Assembly (NCBI GenBank): GCA_947561585.1
Contig: CANNZV010002535.1
Coordinates: 30,380-94,379 of the forward strand
DNA length: 64,000 bases
Direction of reading: 5' to 3'
Origin: Caprella mutica
Lineage: Eukaryota; Arthropoda; Malacostraca; Amphipoda; Caprellidae
Below, in pieces: positions 13,443-22,959 of the stretch; the first letter of the stretch is position 1; every line of letters begins with the position of its first letter. The notes below the pieces were generated by a model. It was given only the letters and a program-made list of their open reading frames with translations, was not told where the DNA came from and made no database searches. The position numbers and the translations under genes were made by a program.

Positions 13443-13678
13443 CCAGTCTGTATTTCGTGGTAAATTCCACCGACATGTCGGTGGAATTTTTTCACCTTTG
13501 AATATAATATTCTGGCTAAGTCGGTGGATTTTTAGCTATTTATTCCTATGTTACCATTAATTTTCGTTGGATAAATTGGGAAAATGTTGGTGGATCAGCA
13601 AAAATACTGGAAATTTTGGTGGATTTTTTCAGCTTTTTGAGAAAGTCAGTGGGATTTTGTGCACCTAATACAGACTGG
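13443..13678 (+). mobile_element. hAT-like MITE, copy B
   Basis: 236 bp, same orientation and high similarity to copy A. Perfect 8-bp target duplication TGTCTAAT at 13435-13442 and 13679-13686. Confidence 0.93.
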
Positions 13679-13721
13679 TGTCTAATTAGTTATAATTTTT
13701 GTATTAATTCCTATGTTAATA

Positions 13722-13966
13722 CAAGTTTGTATTTGGTGCACACTGTACTGAACTCCTCTGACTTTTTCAAAAATCTGAGAAATAGCTGCCAACATTTTTC
13801 ATTAATTTGTCTAGTCCTCCAACATTTTTCCAGTTTCTCCTCCAAAAATTAATGGTAATATAGGAATTAATAGCTAAATATCTTCAGACATTGCAGGAAT
13901 TTTTTTATTAGAGAAATTGAATATCTCCTGAGATATCTTTGGAATTTACCACCAAATACAATCTGG
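13722..13966 (-). mobile_element. hAT-like MITE, copy C (inverted, diverged)
   Basis: 245 bp in reverse orientation, with diverged ends (CAAGTTTGTATTT and AAATACAATCTGG). Perfect 8-bp duplication TGTTAATA at 13714-13721 and 13967-13974. More diverged inside than A and B, so probably older. Confidence 0.9.
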
Positions 13967-14035
13967 TGTTAATAATGTTCCCATGTTAATTTTGGCTTGA
14001 AATCTTCAAAAAATGAGCCATGGCTTGGCTCAGGA

Positions 14036-14278
14036 CCAGACTGTATTTCATGAATTCATGGTAAATTCCACCGACTTGTCTGTGAGATTTTTCTCCATTG
14101 AAAATGATATTCTGACTGAGTCTGTGGATTTATAGCTAGTTATTCCTATGTTAGATGTTACCATTATTTTTTGATAGAAAAATGGATAAAATGTTGGTAG
14201 ATCAGCCAAATTACTGGAAATTTATGGTGGATTTTTTTCAAAAAGTCAGCGGAATTTTGTGCACTAAATACAGACTGG
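14036..14278 (+). mobile_element. hAT-like MITE, copy D
   Basis: 243 bp, direct orientation, beginning CCAGACTGTATTT and ending AAATACAGACTGG. Perfect 8-bp duplication GCTCAGGA at 14028-14035 and 14279-14286. Confidence 0.92.
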
Positions 14279-14546
14279 GCTCAGGATGTTTGTGTAATTT
14301 TTGCTTAAAAATTGGCTTACAATTCCCCAGCCTTTTAAACATGCCAGCCAGTCTGCAAAAGATGCATGAAGTTGTCAAGTTTACCTGGCGACTAATTATC
14401 CAATATTGACATGTAAACATTATATAAAAGTGATAAAACATAAGAATTACGTAATTAGGAATTTGTCTCAAACTCAAAGATCTTGTTGCAGAATCCTGCA
14501 GACTGCTGACTGGCATTGTAGCTAAACAGTAAACTAGTTAGGTAGT

Positions 14547-14835
14547 CCAGTCTGTATTTCGGTATTTGGTGCACAAAATCCTCCTGACTTTATTCGACAG
14601 TAGATTCGCCAAAAAGTTCCAGTTTACAGAATATGAGAGATATTTGGGATATTTCTCCTAAAAGTATTGAATTAATACCTTTATTTATGTTAATTTTGCT
14701 ATGAATACTTGAATTAATTTCTATATTTACATTAATTTTGCTGAAAACAGAATTAGAGATATGATGATATCTATGATACCCAGTTTGTATTTCATGGTAA
14801 ATGGTAAATTCCACAATCTTGGGTAAATTTTTACA
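14547..14835. mobile_element. Partial MITE copies E and F
   Basis: 14547 starts an inverted copy (CCAGTCTGTATTT, then GGTGCACAAAATCC), but its far end is missing. At 14780 a second, direct left end (CCAGTTTGTATTTCATGG) begins and decays by about 14835. No matching 8-bp duplications, so these are broken or overwritten copies. Confidence 0.7.
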
Positions 14836-15025
14836 AATATTTTCTCAATAGTGTTTATAAATACTGCTCTGTGAATATTTCATTGAAATATAATTAATTT
14901 AGTTATTTGTTTTATATTATTATTTGCTCAACCTGATTGCCTTTTATTTAGGTTCGTGGATAGGAACCTAATTGTTTAAGTACTAAAAATTTGCTGCTTC
15001 ATTATTTTGATGTTTATTCTTTCAG

Positions 15026-15197
15026 ATAAATGAAAACATAATGTATAAAGTAAAATTTAAGGAAGACGGAATTTTATATAATGCATCACTTCAACGAATT
15101 AAGGTCCCAGAAAACTTGTCTTTGAAGATAGGTTCCTGTATAGAATGTCGATACAAAGATGGAAAGTGGTATGAAGCTGAAATCATCAATTTACCAG
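15026..15197 (+). CDS. Exon 1: Tudor-like chromatin-reader segment
   Basis: The exon follows a pyrimidine-rich acceptor (TTCTTTCAG, ending 15025) and ends at a strong donor (CCAG|GTAAGT). From the ATG at 15041 it codes 52 residues plus one base. The segment ends in CRYKDGKWYEAEIINLP, the aromatic strand pattern of Tudor/Agenet-like domains, which often bind methylated lysine or arginine. It joins exon 2 in phase, giving ...INLP-VIKRRK. A tiny out-of-frame ATG at 15030 starts a 3-codon uORF. The Tudor label rests on pattern recognition alone; only about one domain's worth of sequence is present, and an upstream exon could add to it. Confidence 0.65.
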
Positions 15198-18100
15198 GTA
15201 AGTTCTATTTCCATTTACTGTCAATTGACTCAAATAGAGACAAACAGTTTTTTTTGTGATATTGGCATATAGCTAGGTATAACAATGATAATCTATCATA
15301 ATTCTGCCATTTCTATCATTTTATGAGCCACCAGTGGCTCTATCCTGAAACTGTCTGTGGTGAAAGGAAGAGAAAGGGGATGGTGTCCTTTGGGCCCTGA
15401 ACTGTTGTAATTTGGATTATCTTTTTTTTACCATGTTTATCATTTTTTAAGCGCTACTTGCAGTTTTAGAGGATAGATAGCACTAGGGTTATGCTCTTCA
15501 ACTACGAGGTTAAGTGTTAGGTAGGCTCATAGGCTTCATTTACTTTCACCTCTTCTTTTTCCACTTCCATCTGTGAGTGAAATTCAGTTATATTTAAAAT
15601 AGTTCAACTTAAATTTGAAATATTTCAACTTTTCAAGTTTAATTTAAAAAAGTTATAGTTGATTATAAAATAAGTGAAGATTAATTAAAATTCTATGGAC
15701 TTTCAATATCACACATAGGAAGCTCTGCACTAATATCATCATATTAGTAATGGAAGGGAATGTGATAGTGAGAGTAGTGAAGTGAGAATTTAGTGAGATG
15801 AGAGTAGAGGAATGAGAGAAGTGACTGTAATGAGAAGAGATGAGAGAAATGGGATGAGAACAATGAGAATTTAGTGGTATGAGAGAAATGAAATGAGAGT
15901 AGTGAGCTGTGAGAGGATAGAATTGGTTGAGTCAAGTGAGTAAAATGAGAGCTTAGCGAAATAGAAGACTTAGTGAAATTAGAGAAGTGAACAATGTTAC
16001 AACTGTAGTTGTTAAGTGTGATATATACGGTAATAAGTGAAGAGTAGTGAGAGTACTTAGTGAATACTCTCTTGAGCACTCACTTGTCTCATTTCACTCA
16101 CTTGTCTCATTTCACTCACTTCTCTCATCTTAATTCTTTCATCTCACTAAATTCTCACTACTCTCATCTTGCTTCTCTCATTTCTCTCACTTATCACTAC
16201 TCTCATTCCCTCCCATTACTGATATAATGATATTAGGACAGAGCTTCCTATGTGTGATATCGAGGGCCCATAGAATTTGATTTTTAAATTAAATCTCCAT
16301 TTATTTTATATTCAACTTTAACTTTTTAAAATCAAACTTGAAATATTTCAAATCAAACTCGAAATATATATTTCAAATTTAAGTTTAACTATTTAAAATA
16401 TAACTTGACTTATTTTAATTTAAACTTAAATTGTTTTAAATTAAAGTTAAAAAGGTGTAGTTTAACTAGTCAGTAACTCTTCAATTAAAGAACATATTAA
16501 TCAATTTTGTGCTTTTATTCGAGAGTGTTAGGTAAAAAATATTAAATTTCCGGAGCCTGGAGCTACTTGTAATGATAGAGCTTCAGCTCCGCTCCGCTGT
16601 TTTCACATTCAGCTAAGCTCCAGCTCCTGCTCCGGTGTGCCAAAATTGGCTAGCTCTGGCTCAAAGCTCCGGAGCCAGCTCCCCAGCCATGCTGATACCT
16701 TAAATTAATTTCTAGTGGTAGCTAGTGAATATGAAAAAGTAGCTACAGTCTATATCCTTTGTTTAATTCTATTCTTTATATTGCACATGTCTCGTATAAA
16801 GTATCGATGAACTAATTGACTGAGCTTCATATGTGATGAGAAGTTTTATGCTTTTTTAATTTGATTTCATTTAAATTTCAGTTATCAAACGAAGGAAGAT
16901 TGAGCTTTCAAAGACCGTATTGAGGAAAAAGATTTGTGAGGAAAGTGCCAATGTCCAGAAGACTTCTGAGGAAAGTGCCAATGTCCAGAAGACTTCTGAG
17001 GAAAGTGCCAATGTCCAGAAGACTTCTGAGGAAAGTGCCTATGTCCAGAAGACTTCTGAGGAAAGTGCCAATGTCCAGAAGACTTCTGAGGAAAGTGCCA
17101 ATGTCCAGAAGACTTCTGAGGAAAGTGCCAATGTCCAGAAGACTTCTGAGGAAAGTGCCAATGTCCAGAAGACTTCTGAGGAAAGTTCCAATGTCCAGAA
17201 GACTTCTGAGGAAAGTGCCAATGTCCAGAAGACTTGTGAGGAGAGTGCAGATGTCCAGAAGACTTGTGAGAAGAGTGCAGATGTCCAGAAGACTTGTGAG
17301 GAGAGTGCAGATGTCCAGAAGACTTGTGAGGAGAGTGCAGATGTCCAGAAGACTTGTGAGGAGAGTGCAGATGTCCAGAAGATTTGTAAGGAGAGTGCAG
17401 TTATCCCAATGACTTGTGAGGAGAGTGCAGTTATCCCAATGACTTGTGAGGAGAGTGCAGATGTCCAGAAGATTTGTGAGGAGAGTGCAGATGTCCAGAA
17501 GATTTGTGAGGAGAGTGCAGATGTCCAGAAGACTTGTGAGGAGAGTGCAGTTATCCCAATGACTTGTGAGGAGAGTGCAGTTATCCCAATGACTTGTGAG
17601 GAGAGTGCAGTTATCCCAATGACTTGTGAGGAGAGTGCAGATGTCCAGAAGATTTGTGAGGAGAGTGCAGATGTCCAGAAGATTTGTGAGGAGAGTGCAG
17701 ATGTCCAGAAGACTTGTGAGGAGAGTGCAGTTATCCCAATGACTTGTGAGGAGAGTGCAGTTATCCCAATGACTTGTGAGGAGAGTGCAGATGTCCAGAA
17801 GACTTGTGAGGAGAGTGCAGATGTCCAGAAGACTTGTGAGGAGAGTGCAGATGTCCAGAAGACTTGTGAGGAGAGTGCAGATTTCCAGAAGATTTGTGAG
17901 GAGAGTGCAGATGTCCAGAAGATTTGTGAGGAGAGTGCAGTTATCCCAATGACTTGTGAGGAGAGTGCAGATTTCCAGAAGATTTGTGAGGAGAGTGCAG
18001 ATGTCCAGAAGACTTGTGAGGAGAGTGCAGTTATCCCAATGACTTGTGAGGAGAGTGCAGTTATCCCAATGACTCATGGAGAATCAACTTTTGATTCTAA

Positions 18101-21100
18101 GTTTAGTAATATAGGTGTTCACAATCAAATGCCGATGGACCAATTTGATAACATCATGCTAATTGCCAAACAAGTACCAATCTCATGGTCATCATTCAAT
18201 GTTGTGTTCGAAAATGAAGATTTAATTACTGTGAGGGAGAATAGTGACTACCAACTCAACGAGGTAATTTTGCATACACTAGTTTCATATAGTTCATTTC
18301 ATCTTGACTATTTTTTGATGTTACCATACCGATATTTATATTTTGTTCAAATTGTGTTTCTTTTGTCCAGGTACGTCCCGACGAATCTGCATATCCCAGC
18401 ATCGTAATGGATGAGAATTGTGAAGTTTTGGAGGTAAATTAGAGGCCTAACATATTAAGTTTGTATGAATTATATGTATAGCTACAGCGTAAAGACACAT
18501 CTCCTGTTAGATAAGTCTCCCATCTGACAGTCTGATTATCTATGATTTAAATTATTTTCTGAGTTTTGTTCATTCTCTGTAGCTACTTATAAATGCCGAA
18601 ATCCTTTTCTAAATACAAATATTCATCATTTCATTAAATCTGCAATTAAACCAAATTTTTACCCTAGTACTATAGTTCATACTATTTCTCATTTTAATCA
18701 GGTGCCGAACATTAGAGAAGAAGATAATTCTCAAGAATCCCATGTGCAAGCTAAAATCAAATCTAAACCAGCTGATGTGAGTAGAAGCAGCTTGTAATAT
18801 ACATATTTCATATATATATATATATATATTTTTGTAATTACTTATTGAATTGTATATTTTCAAGCTGAAAACCTGTCCTATCTGCAAGAAACAATTATTC
18901 AAACTGCCAAGACATATGAAGACTGTTCATCAAATGGATAAGCTTGAAGTAAAAGGAGTTATAAATAGAACATTGCAGCGTAAATCTTACACAAAAGATT
19001 ACGTCAATAGGAAAAACAAAAAGAGGATTTATCCGATGAAAGAGTGCCCTGTGTGCAATAATCCTTACAAAAGATTAGCAGACCACATACGTTATGCTCA
19101 TAAAAATCATAAAATGAATAAAACAAAAACTGTATCATGTGTCCTTAATGAACTTGAATATTTTCCTACTTCAACATCTTTGGATATTGCCAGTTCAAGC
19201 AGTCCAACATCAGAATATTTGTACGAGTCTCATGTGTTGAAATCACGGAATACTCGAATAAATAAAGTGAAGCTATCTCCTCCAACTGCTAATATGATTG
19301 TGCCTGATGGTTGCTACTCTTATGAAGAATCAATAGATGACTTTGAAGGAGCAGCATTTGATGTTTTGAATGAATACGTAAATTATTCAAAATCATGTGA
19401 TGCTGGATATAGATCTGATGTTAATGCAAAACAAATGAGAGGGCACATAAATACATTCATAACTTTATTGTGTACTGAGAAATCATTTAAACCTCTATTC
19501 TCAGTAGACCAACTTAGAGATGTTTTTACATCCAAGACAACCGAGGGAACTTGGAGAGCCTCTTCAGCTTCAACCTACAGAAATTCTATAAAAGATTTCT
19601 TAGAGTTTTTGACACTGACGAAGAAAATTTGTATTCCCCCAATCATTGTCCAAGATATATTGGGAGCACTCAAAAGATGGAGTAAGGGGAATTCAAACTT
19701 ATTCAAAATTCAACGATACCAGAAAAGAAAAGAAACAGAGAAAATGCTTCTAACTCCATCTGAAATAGACGAATTTTATGTAAGCCAGTTTGCTACTGAA
19801 GCTATAAAATTATTCGGTTTAGCATCAGAAGGCAAGGAATTTGGTAGGACTGACTTTTGCCACATGAGGAATTATCTCCTATTGGGTATATACCTAAAAC
19901 AGGGACTAAGAACTGGTGTGTGTGCCACGCTCACAGTTAATGAATATTTAAAGAGAGAGAAAGATGCTGAAGAACTAACATCGATAGAAGTAGCCGACCA
20001 TAAAACGACAGCAGCATATGGAGATGCAATCATTGTCCTATCCGCTGCTATAGCGTCTTATTTTGAGATTTATTTCAAAATAGTTAGACCTGTCGGGGTA
20101 GCTGACTGCTCTTCGGATTATTTTTTCACTTCTTGGTCTGGAAAACCAATGAATAGTTCAGACATTAATAAGGCCTGTAAAGGTGTCCTGAAAAGCTGTG
20201 GACTAAACAATATTTATGTAACTTTGATCAGAAAAAGTTTAGTTACAACTATTCATGAATATGGAGATGATGAAGACATAAAAATGCTATCAATTGGTAT
20301 GGACCACAAGATTGATACTGCCAAGGATCACTACGCTCACCACAATAAATTAAAAGCTGCAAAAATCGCTTACAAAAACATTGCCAAGGTGTCTGCAACT
20401 GTGAAGAGACTAGATTGTAAGTTTAATTGATAATTCTTTTTTTATTACTCATTAGCTATCATTTTTAAACTTTAGCTATATTTATGTATAATTATTTGTT
20501 ATTGATAATTTCTTCACTCTTTTTAATAGGTATCCCATCCACTAGCAACCAGCAGAAATTCTCCAGTGAAATGGATCAAGAGGACAATGTTAATGGAGGT
20601 AAATTAGTAGGAAAATGTTTTAATTATTTTAACACGTTCCTCGCGTATTGACCCACGGGTAGGTCAGGTCATTTAATAGTATTATTTCTAAGAGCCAATG
20701 AATTTTTTTTGGTGAAAGTATTATTGGAATAATATGTAAATTTGATATTTCTCACTTCAGATGTTAAACATACTACAGTAGAAGTTGAACCTAATCCAAC
20801 CTGCGCTCTTTCTGATGAAGATCCTAACTTTGCTCCCGAAGATAATGACGGTATGTATGGTTATCTTATTTGTACTTACAACTGAATTCAATGTACAAAT
20901 CTGTTAGATAATGGTAGAGCATCAGTCCACACATAGCTCTATCTCTACTTGTTAGCATTTATTTACTTTTTTGTTTTTTCTAAATTCCAGATTCTTCAGA
21001 TAGTGAAATCATTCCAAGAACTTTTTCTACAGGGAGGGGGAAAAGAAGTACATTCACCAACCAAGAGATTACTCAAATTGAACGCTCATTTAAAGATCAC

Positions 21101-21250
21101 ATTCAAGAAAATTCAAAGATCAATTTGTCTATAGTAACAGAATTAATTAAAAACAACAAAGTTCTCAAGAATTGTGATGTCAAAAAACTTTGCGCTTTCA
21201 TCAGATATCTGAGACTGAAGTTCAGGAGGGAAAACACATCTAAGCATTAA
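15041..21250 (+). CDS. Crypton-like tyrosine recombinase gene, 8 exons (predicted 1,215 aa)
   Basis: Exons joined by eye: 15041-15197, 16882-18263, 18371-18433, 18702-18776, 18865-20416, 20530-20598, 20761-20850, 20991-21250. All introns are GT-AG, junction phases are 1,0,0,0,1,1,1, and the joined frame has no stop before TAA at 21248-21250. Predicted layout: Tudor-like segment (residues 1-52), basic KRRK stretch (about 56-59), 38 ten-residue repeats (71-450), two C2H2 fingers (563-581, 620-638), core-binding plus catalytic tyrosine recombinase (about 720-1065), acidic linker (1077-1140), SANT-like domain (about 1146-1208). The family cuts and joins DNA through a tyrosine-DNA intermediate; zinc fingers, Tudor-like and SANT-like parts suggest a nuclear, chromatin-associated protein. 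The ATG at 15041 is the first in frame, but the frame stays open back to an acceptor at 15024-15025, so an upstream exon may exist. Whether it is a mobile element or a host gene cannot be settled here. Confidence 0.85.
15411..15574 (+). mobile_element. Dispersed repeat in intron 1 (partial retroelement-like copy)
   Basis: The segment from GGATTATC through GCGCTACTTGCAGTTTTAG to CATCTGTGAGTG matches 22168-22321 closely over about 150 bp, in the same orientation. Material back to about 15300 may belong to the same element. This copy breaks off where the foldback element starts. Confidence 0.7.
15590..16405. mobile_element. Large foldback element in intron 1
   Basis: The left arm (15590-15800) and right arm (16185-16405) are reverse complements over about 200 bp. 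Both carry the CACACATAGGAAGCTCTG block (15711-15728; its reverse complement is at about 16239-16256). Between them, 15770-16050 is purine-rich (GAGTGAGA-like) and 16075-16215 is the pyrimidine-rich counterpart, so nearly the whole element could fold into one long hairpin in the transcript. It lies inside an intron, so it would be transcribed with the gene. No target duplication was identified. Confidence 0.8.
16545..16690. repeat. AGCTCC/CTCCGGAGC-rich cluster
   Basis: A GC-rich patch in intron 1 with repeated GGAGC/GCTCC words, including CTCCGGAGCC palindromes at both ends. Locally self-complementary; origin unknown. Confidence 0.6.
16882..18263 (+). CDS. Exon 2: repeat-rich acidic region
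   Basis: Starts after TTTCAG (ending 16881) and ends at CGAG|GTAATT. It opens with a basic patch (VIKRRKIELSK, a possible nuclear localisation signal), then 38 tandem decapeptides, then about 63 non-repetitive residues (for example NVVFENEDLITVREN) that I do not recognise. Each repeat has two or three acidic residues. The T[C/S]EE junction between units fits the loose casein kinase 2 pattern T-x-x-E, so heavy phosphorylation is possible but untested. The array reads through in other frames only because its unit length is a multiple of three. Confidence 0.8.
16935..18074 (+). repeat. Coding minisatellite, 38 x 30 bp
   Basis: 1,140 bp made of exactly 38 units of 30 bp with no length change. 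Units 1-10 code SEESANVQKT (variants AYV and SNV; unit 1 starts with Cys). Units 11-38 code CEESADVQKT or -KI, CEESADFQKI, or CEESAVIPMT (10 copies: units 16-17, 21-23, 27-28, 34, 37-38). In the 3' part the order ADVQKI, ADVQKI, ADVQKT, then two or three AVIPMT repeats itself, so a higher-order unit of about 150-180 bp has been duplicated. Silent changes separate the classes (GAAAGTGCC in the 5' block, GAGAGTGCA in the 3' block). Confidence 0.95.
18371..18776 (+). CDS. Exons 3 and 4: short acidic linker exons
   Basis: Exon 3 (18371-18433, 21 codons) lies between TTGTCCAG and GAG|GTAAAT. Exon 4 (18702-18776, 25 codons) lies between TTTTAATCAG and GAT|GTGAGT. Both are phase 0 at each end and carry the frame from the repeat exon to the zinc-finger exon. 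They code a Glu/Asp-rich, Lys-tipped linker with no recognisable domain. Being symmetric, either could be skipped without breaking the frame. Confidence 0.75.
18811..18832. repeat. (TA)n microsatellite in intron 4
   Basis: About ten TA dinucleotides between exons 4 and 5, shortly before the weak exon 5 acceptor. Confidence 0.9.
18865..20416 (+). CDS. Exon 5: two zinc fingers plus tyrosine recombinase core
   Basis: 517 codons plus one base. Finger 1 is CPIC...HMKTVH (residues 563-581) and finger 2 is CPVC...HIRYAH (620-638), both CX2CX9HX4H. A helical core-binding region follows (about 720-855), then the catalytic fold. Arg908 lies in LKQGLRTGV; Lys939 in VADHKTTAAYGDA (the beta-hairpin lysine); Arg1015 in VTLIRKSLVT; His1040 and Tyr1049 in GMDHKIDTAKDHYAH. 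The His-to-Tyr spacing of nine matches XerD/Cre-type recombinases. The histidine of the usual HxxR box is Thr1012. The acceptor (TTTTCAAG, 18864) is slightly weak; the donor is T|GTAAGT. This arrangement is typical of Crypton and Crypton-derived proteins. Confidence 0.9.
20530..20850 (+). CDS. Exons 6 and 7: acidic linker
   Basis: Exon 6 (20530-20598) follows TTTTTAATAG and ends G|GTAAAT; exon 7 (20761-20850) follows TCACTTCAG and ends G|GTATGT. Both are phase 1 at each end. They code residues 1077-1129, rich in Asp, Glu, Ser and Asn, with no recognised fold. The intron between them contains GACCCACGGGTAGGTC, which resembles the outer end of some piggyBac-type repeats, but only as a fragment. 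Confidence 0.75.
20991..21250 (+). CDS. Exon 8: C-terminal Myb/SANT-like domain and stop
   Basis: Follows TAAATTCCAG and runs 85 codons after the split Asp to TAA at 21248. The core begins GKRSTFTNQEITQIERSFKD and continues with a helix-rich segment (KNNKVLKNCDVKKLCAFIRY) ending in a basic RLKFRR tail. This is the homeodomain-like helical layout found C-terminal to zinc-finger/recombinase proteins in many animals, where it probably binds DNA or chromatin. ATTAAA overlaps the stop codon (21247-21252) and is the nearest poly(A)-signal-like hexamer; no clean AATAAA follows closely. Confidence 0.8.
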
Positions 21251-21423
21251 AATTTTTAAACTTGTGATCATTAATTAATTGTATTAACATTTCGCTACTT
21301 CAGTTGATAAGATCTAGGTATTTATACTTTTTTCATACAGCTAATTGTAGAAACTTTATTTGGAAGTAATATCATTGCTAGTTTTTATTTTTGAATCTAT
21401 ATTAGTTTATTTCTTTCAAATTT

Positions 21424-21790
21424 GCAGATAATGGAACTAGTCTTTACTAAGGGTTATTATATCATTTATTTACATTATAGGTAGATGGATGTATTTATTA
21501 TCTTTTTGTTTATTTTTTATGTTAATTTTCGCAGATAATGGAACTAGTCTTTACTAAGGGTTATTATATCATTTATTTACATTATAGGTAGATATATGTA
21601 TTTATTATCTTTTTGTTTATTTTTTATGTTAATTTTCGCAGTTAATGGATCTAGTCTTCATTAGTGATTATTGTGGAATTTATTAATATTATCTACTTTT
21701 TTATTTTAGTTCATATTGTTGAATTTTTTTAGTTTATTTCTTTCAAGGTTGAAGTTTAATGGAACTAGTCAGTAGATACTGAGAGTTACT
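21424..21790 (+). repeat. 107-bp tandem repeat downstream of the recombinase gene
   Basis: Near-identical units start GCAGATAATGGAACTAGTC at 21424 and 21531. A third (GCAGTTAATGGATCTAGTC) starts at 21638 and decays, and a fourth trace lies near 21758. Each unit ends in a T-rich tract followed by TTTTCGCAG, a good splice acceptor. The array begins about 170 bp after the stop codon. Confidence 0.9.
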
Positions 21791-22167
21791 GTAGAATTTA
21801 TTAATCTTAATGAGGTTAATTATTATAGTTTATGTTCTCGAAGTTTTTCTTTAGCTTGTTTATGAGAAGTTCCTTGCTCAATTGAATTCTTGCATGAGAA
21901 ATATTAAATACAAAAGTGGAAAATAGTTTTCTTCTCCCATTTTCAATTAAAGGAATTTTAATTGGTATTTGAGTTAAATTGCTTTCATTTTGAATATTTT
22001 CTGCTACTATTATTATAAAATTCGAGTGAAACTAGCGTAAGATTAGATTTCTTTCAAACATCTTTTCACTGTCGTGTTTCAATGAAGAAGTGGCGGCCTA
22101 GAAATATATCTTTCCTCTATATACGGTGTGTAAACAGGTATCAACCATCACAGAATATATTGTGTAC

Positions 22168-22556
22168 TGGATTATGGATTGTCTTTTTTTCATTTTTTTA
22201 ACGCTACTTGCAGTTTTAGAGGATAGCGCTAGGGTTATGCTCTTCAACTACGAGGTCTTAGATCTTTGTGTTAGGTAGACTCGTAGGCTTCATATACTGT
22301 CACCTTTTCCATCCGTGAGTGCAGCCACCGGTGCTTGTGTCCCCTTTCGTCACATTCCTTGGTAAGTGACTGCATTCACGGAGAAGCTTTTCTGCATCCA
22401 TGAGCATTGTCACCGACGCTGGTAAGTGACTTTGTTCATGGAGCCACTTTCCTTTCTGACTGTTCTTCCAGTCCCTTGTATTTAATTTCCTTTTGTCGTC
22501 AGCGATAAAGCCAATGTTGCTGATGCAGACGTTAAACTCTTATTAAATCAATCAAT
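22168..22556 (+). mobile_element. 5'-truncated non-LTR retroelement or SINE 3' end
   Basis: Shares about 150 bp with the intron 1 copy at 15411-15574, then continues through two TGGTAAGTGACT-containing units to a tail GACGTTAAACTCTTATTAAATC followed by AATCAATA. A TTAAACTC end followed by short AATC-like repeats is typical of 3' ends of insect non-LTR elements. No coding sequence remains. Confidence 0.55.
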
Positions 22557-22959
22557 ATTGTGTACATAAAATTCAAATTGTGTGTAATACTTTGAAAACG
22601 CTCATTTAATAAATCTCTAACCATCTTAAAACTCAGAAATTGTTTTTTTTTGCTTGATCCGTGAGAATGCTTATATTCGATGACGAACCTGATAACTTGA
22701 TGAGGTAGTTTTAGAAAGTTTTTAATAAGATTTGAATGCCTTTTTGATAATGAAAATATTTGAAAAGTTGAAATAAGATATATAACTTGGACAAAGTTCA
22801 CACCACAGAGAAAAGGAGAAAAATAAACACTTCATTTTTAAAGCTTATTCGTTATAGTTAACTAACAAACATTGCACAGTAAACATAACATAACTCTCTT
22901 GAAATTAGGTTCTAAATTAGGACTGCAAAGTAATAAAATACATGGCAACAATTTTGGCC

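Noticed and set aside
16936..17412. 158-codon Arg-rich frame on the + strand in the same array
   Set aside because: Same repeat artefact in another frame. It ends inside the array and has no splice continuity.
16908..18077. 389-codon open frame on the minus strand across the 30-bp array
   Set aside because: A shadow of the coding minisatellite: a 30-bp unit without stops in one copy stays open in all. The + strand frame is the one joined to flanking exons in phase.
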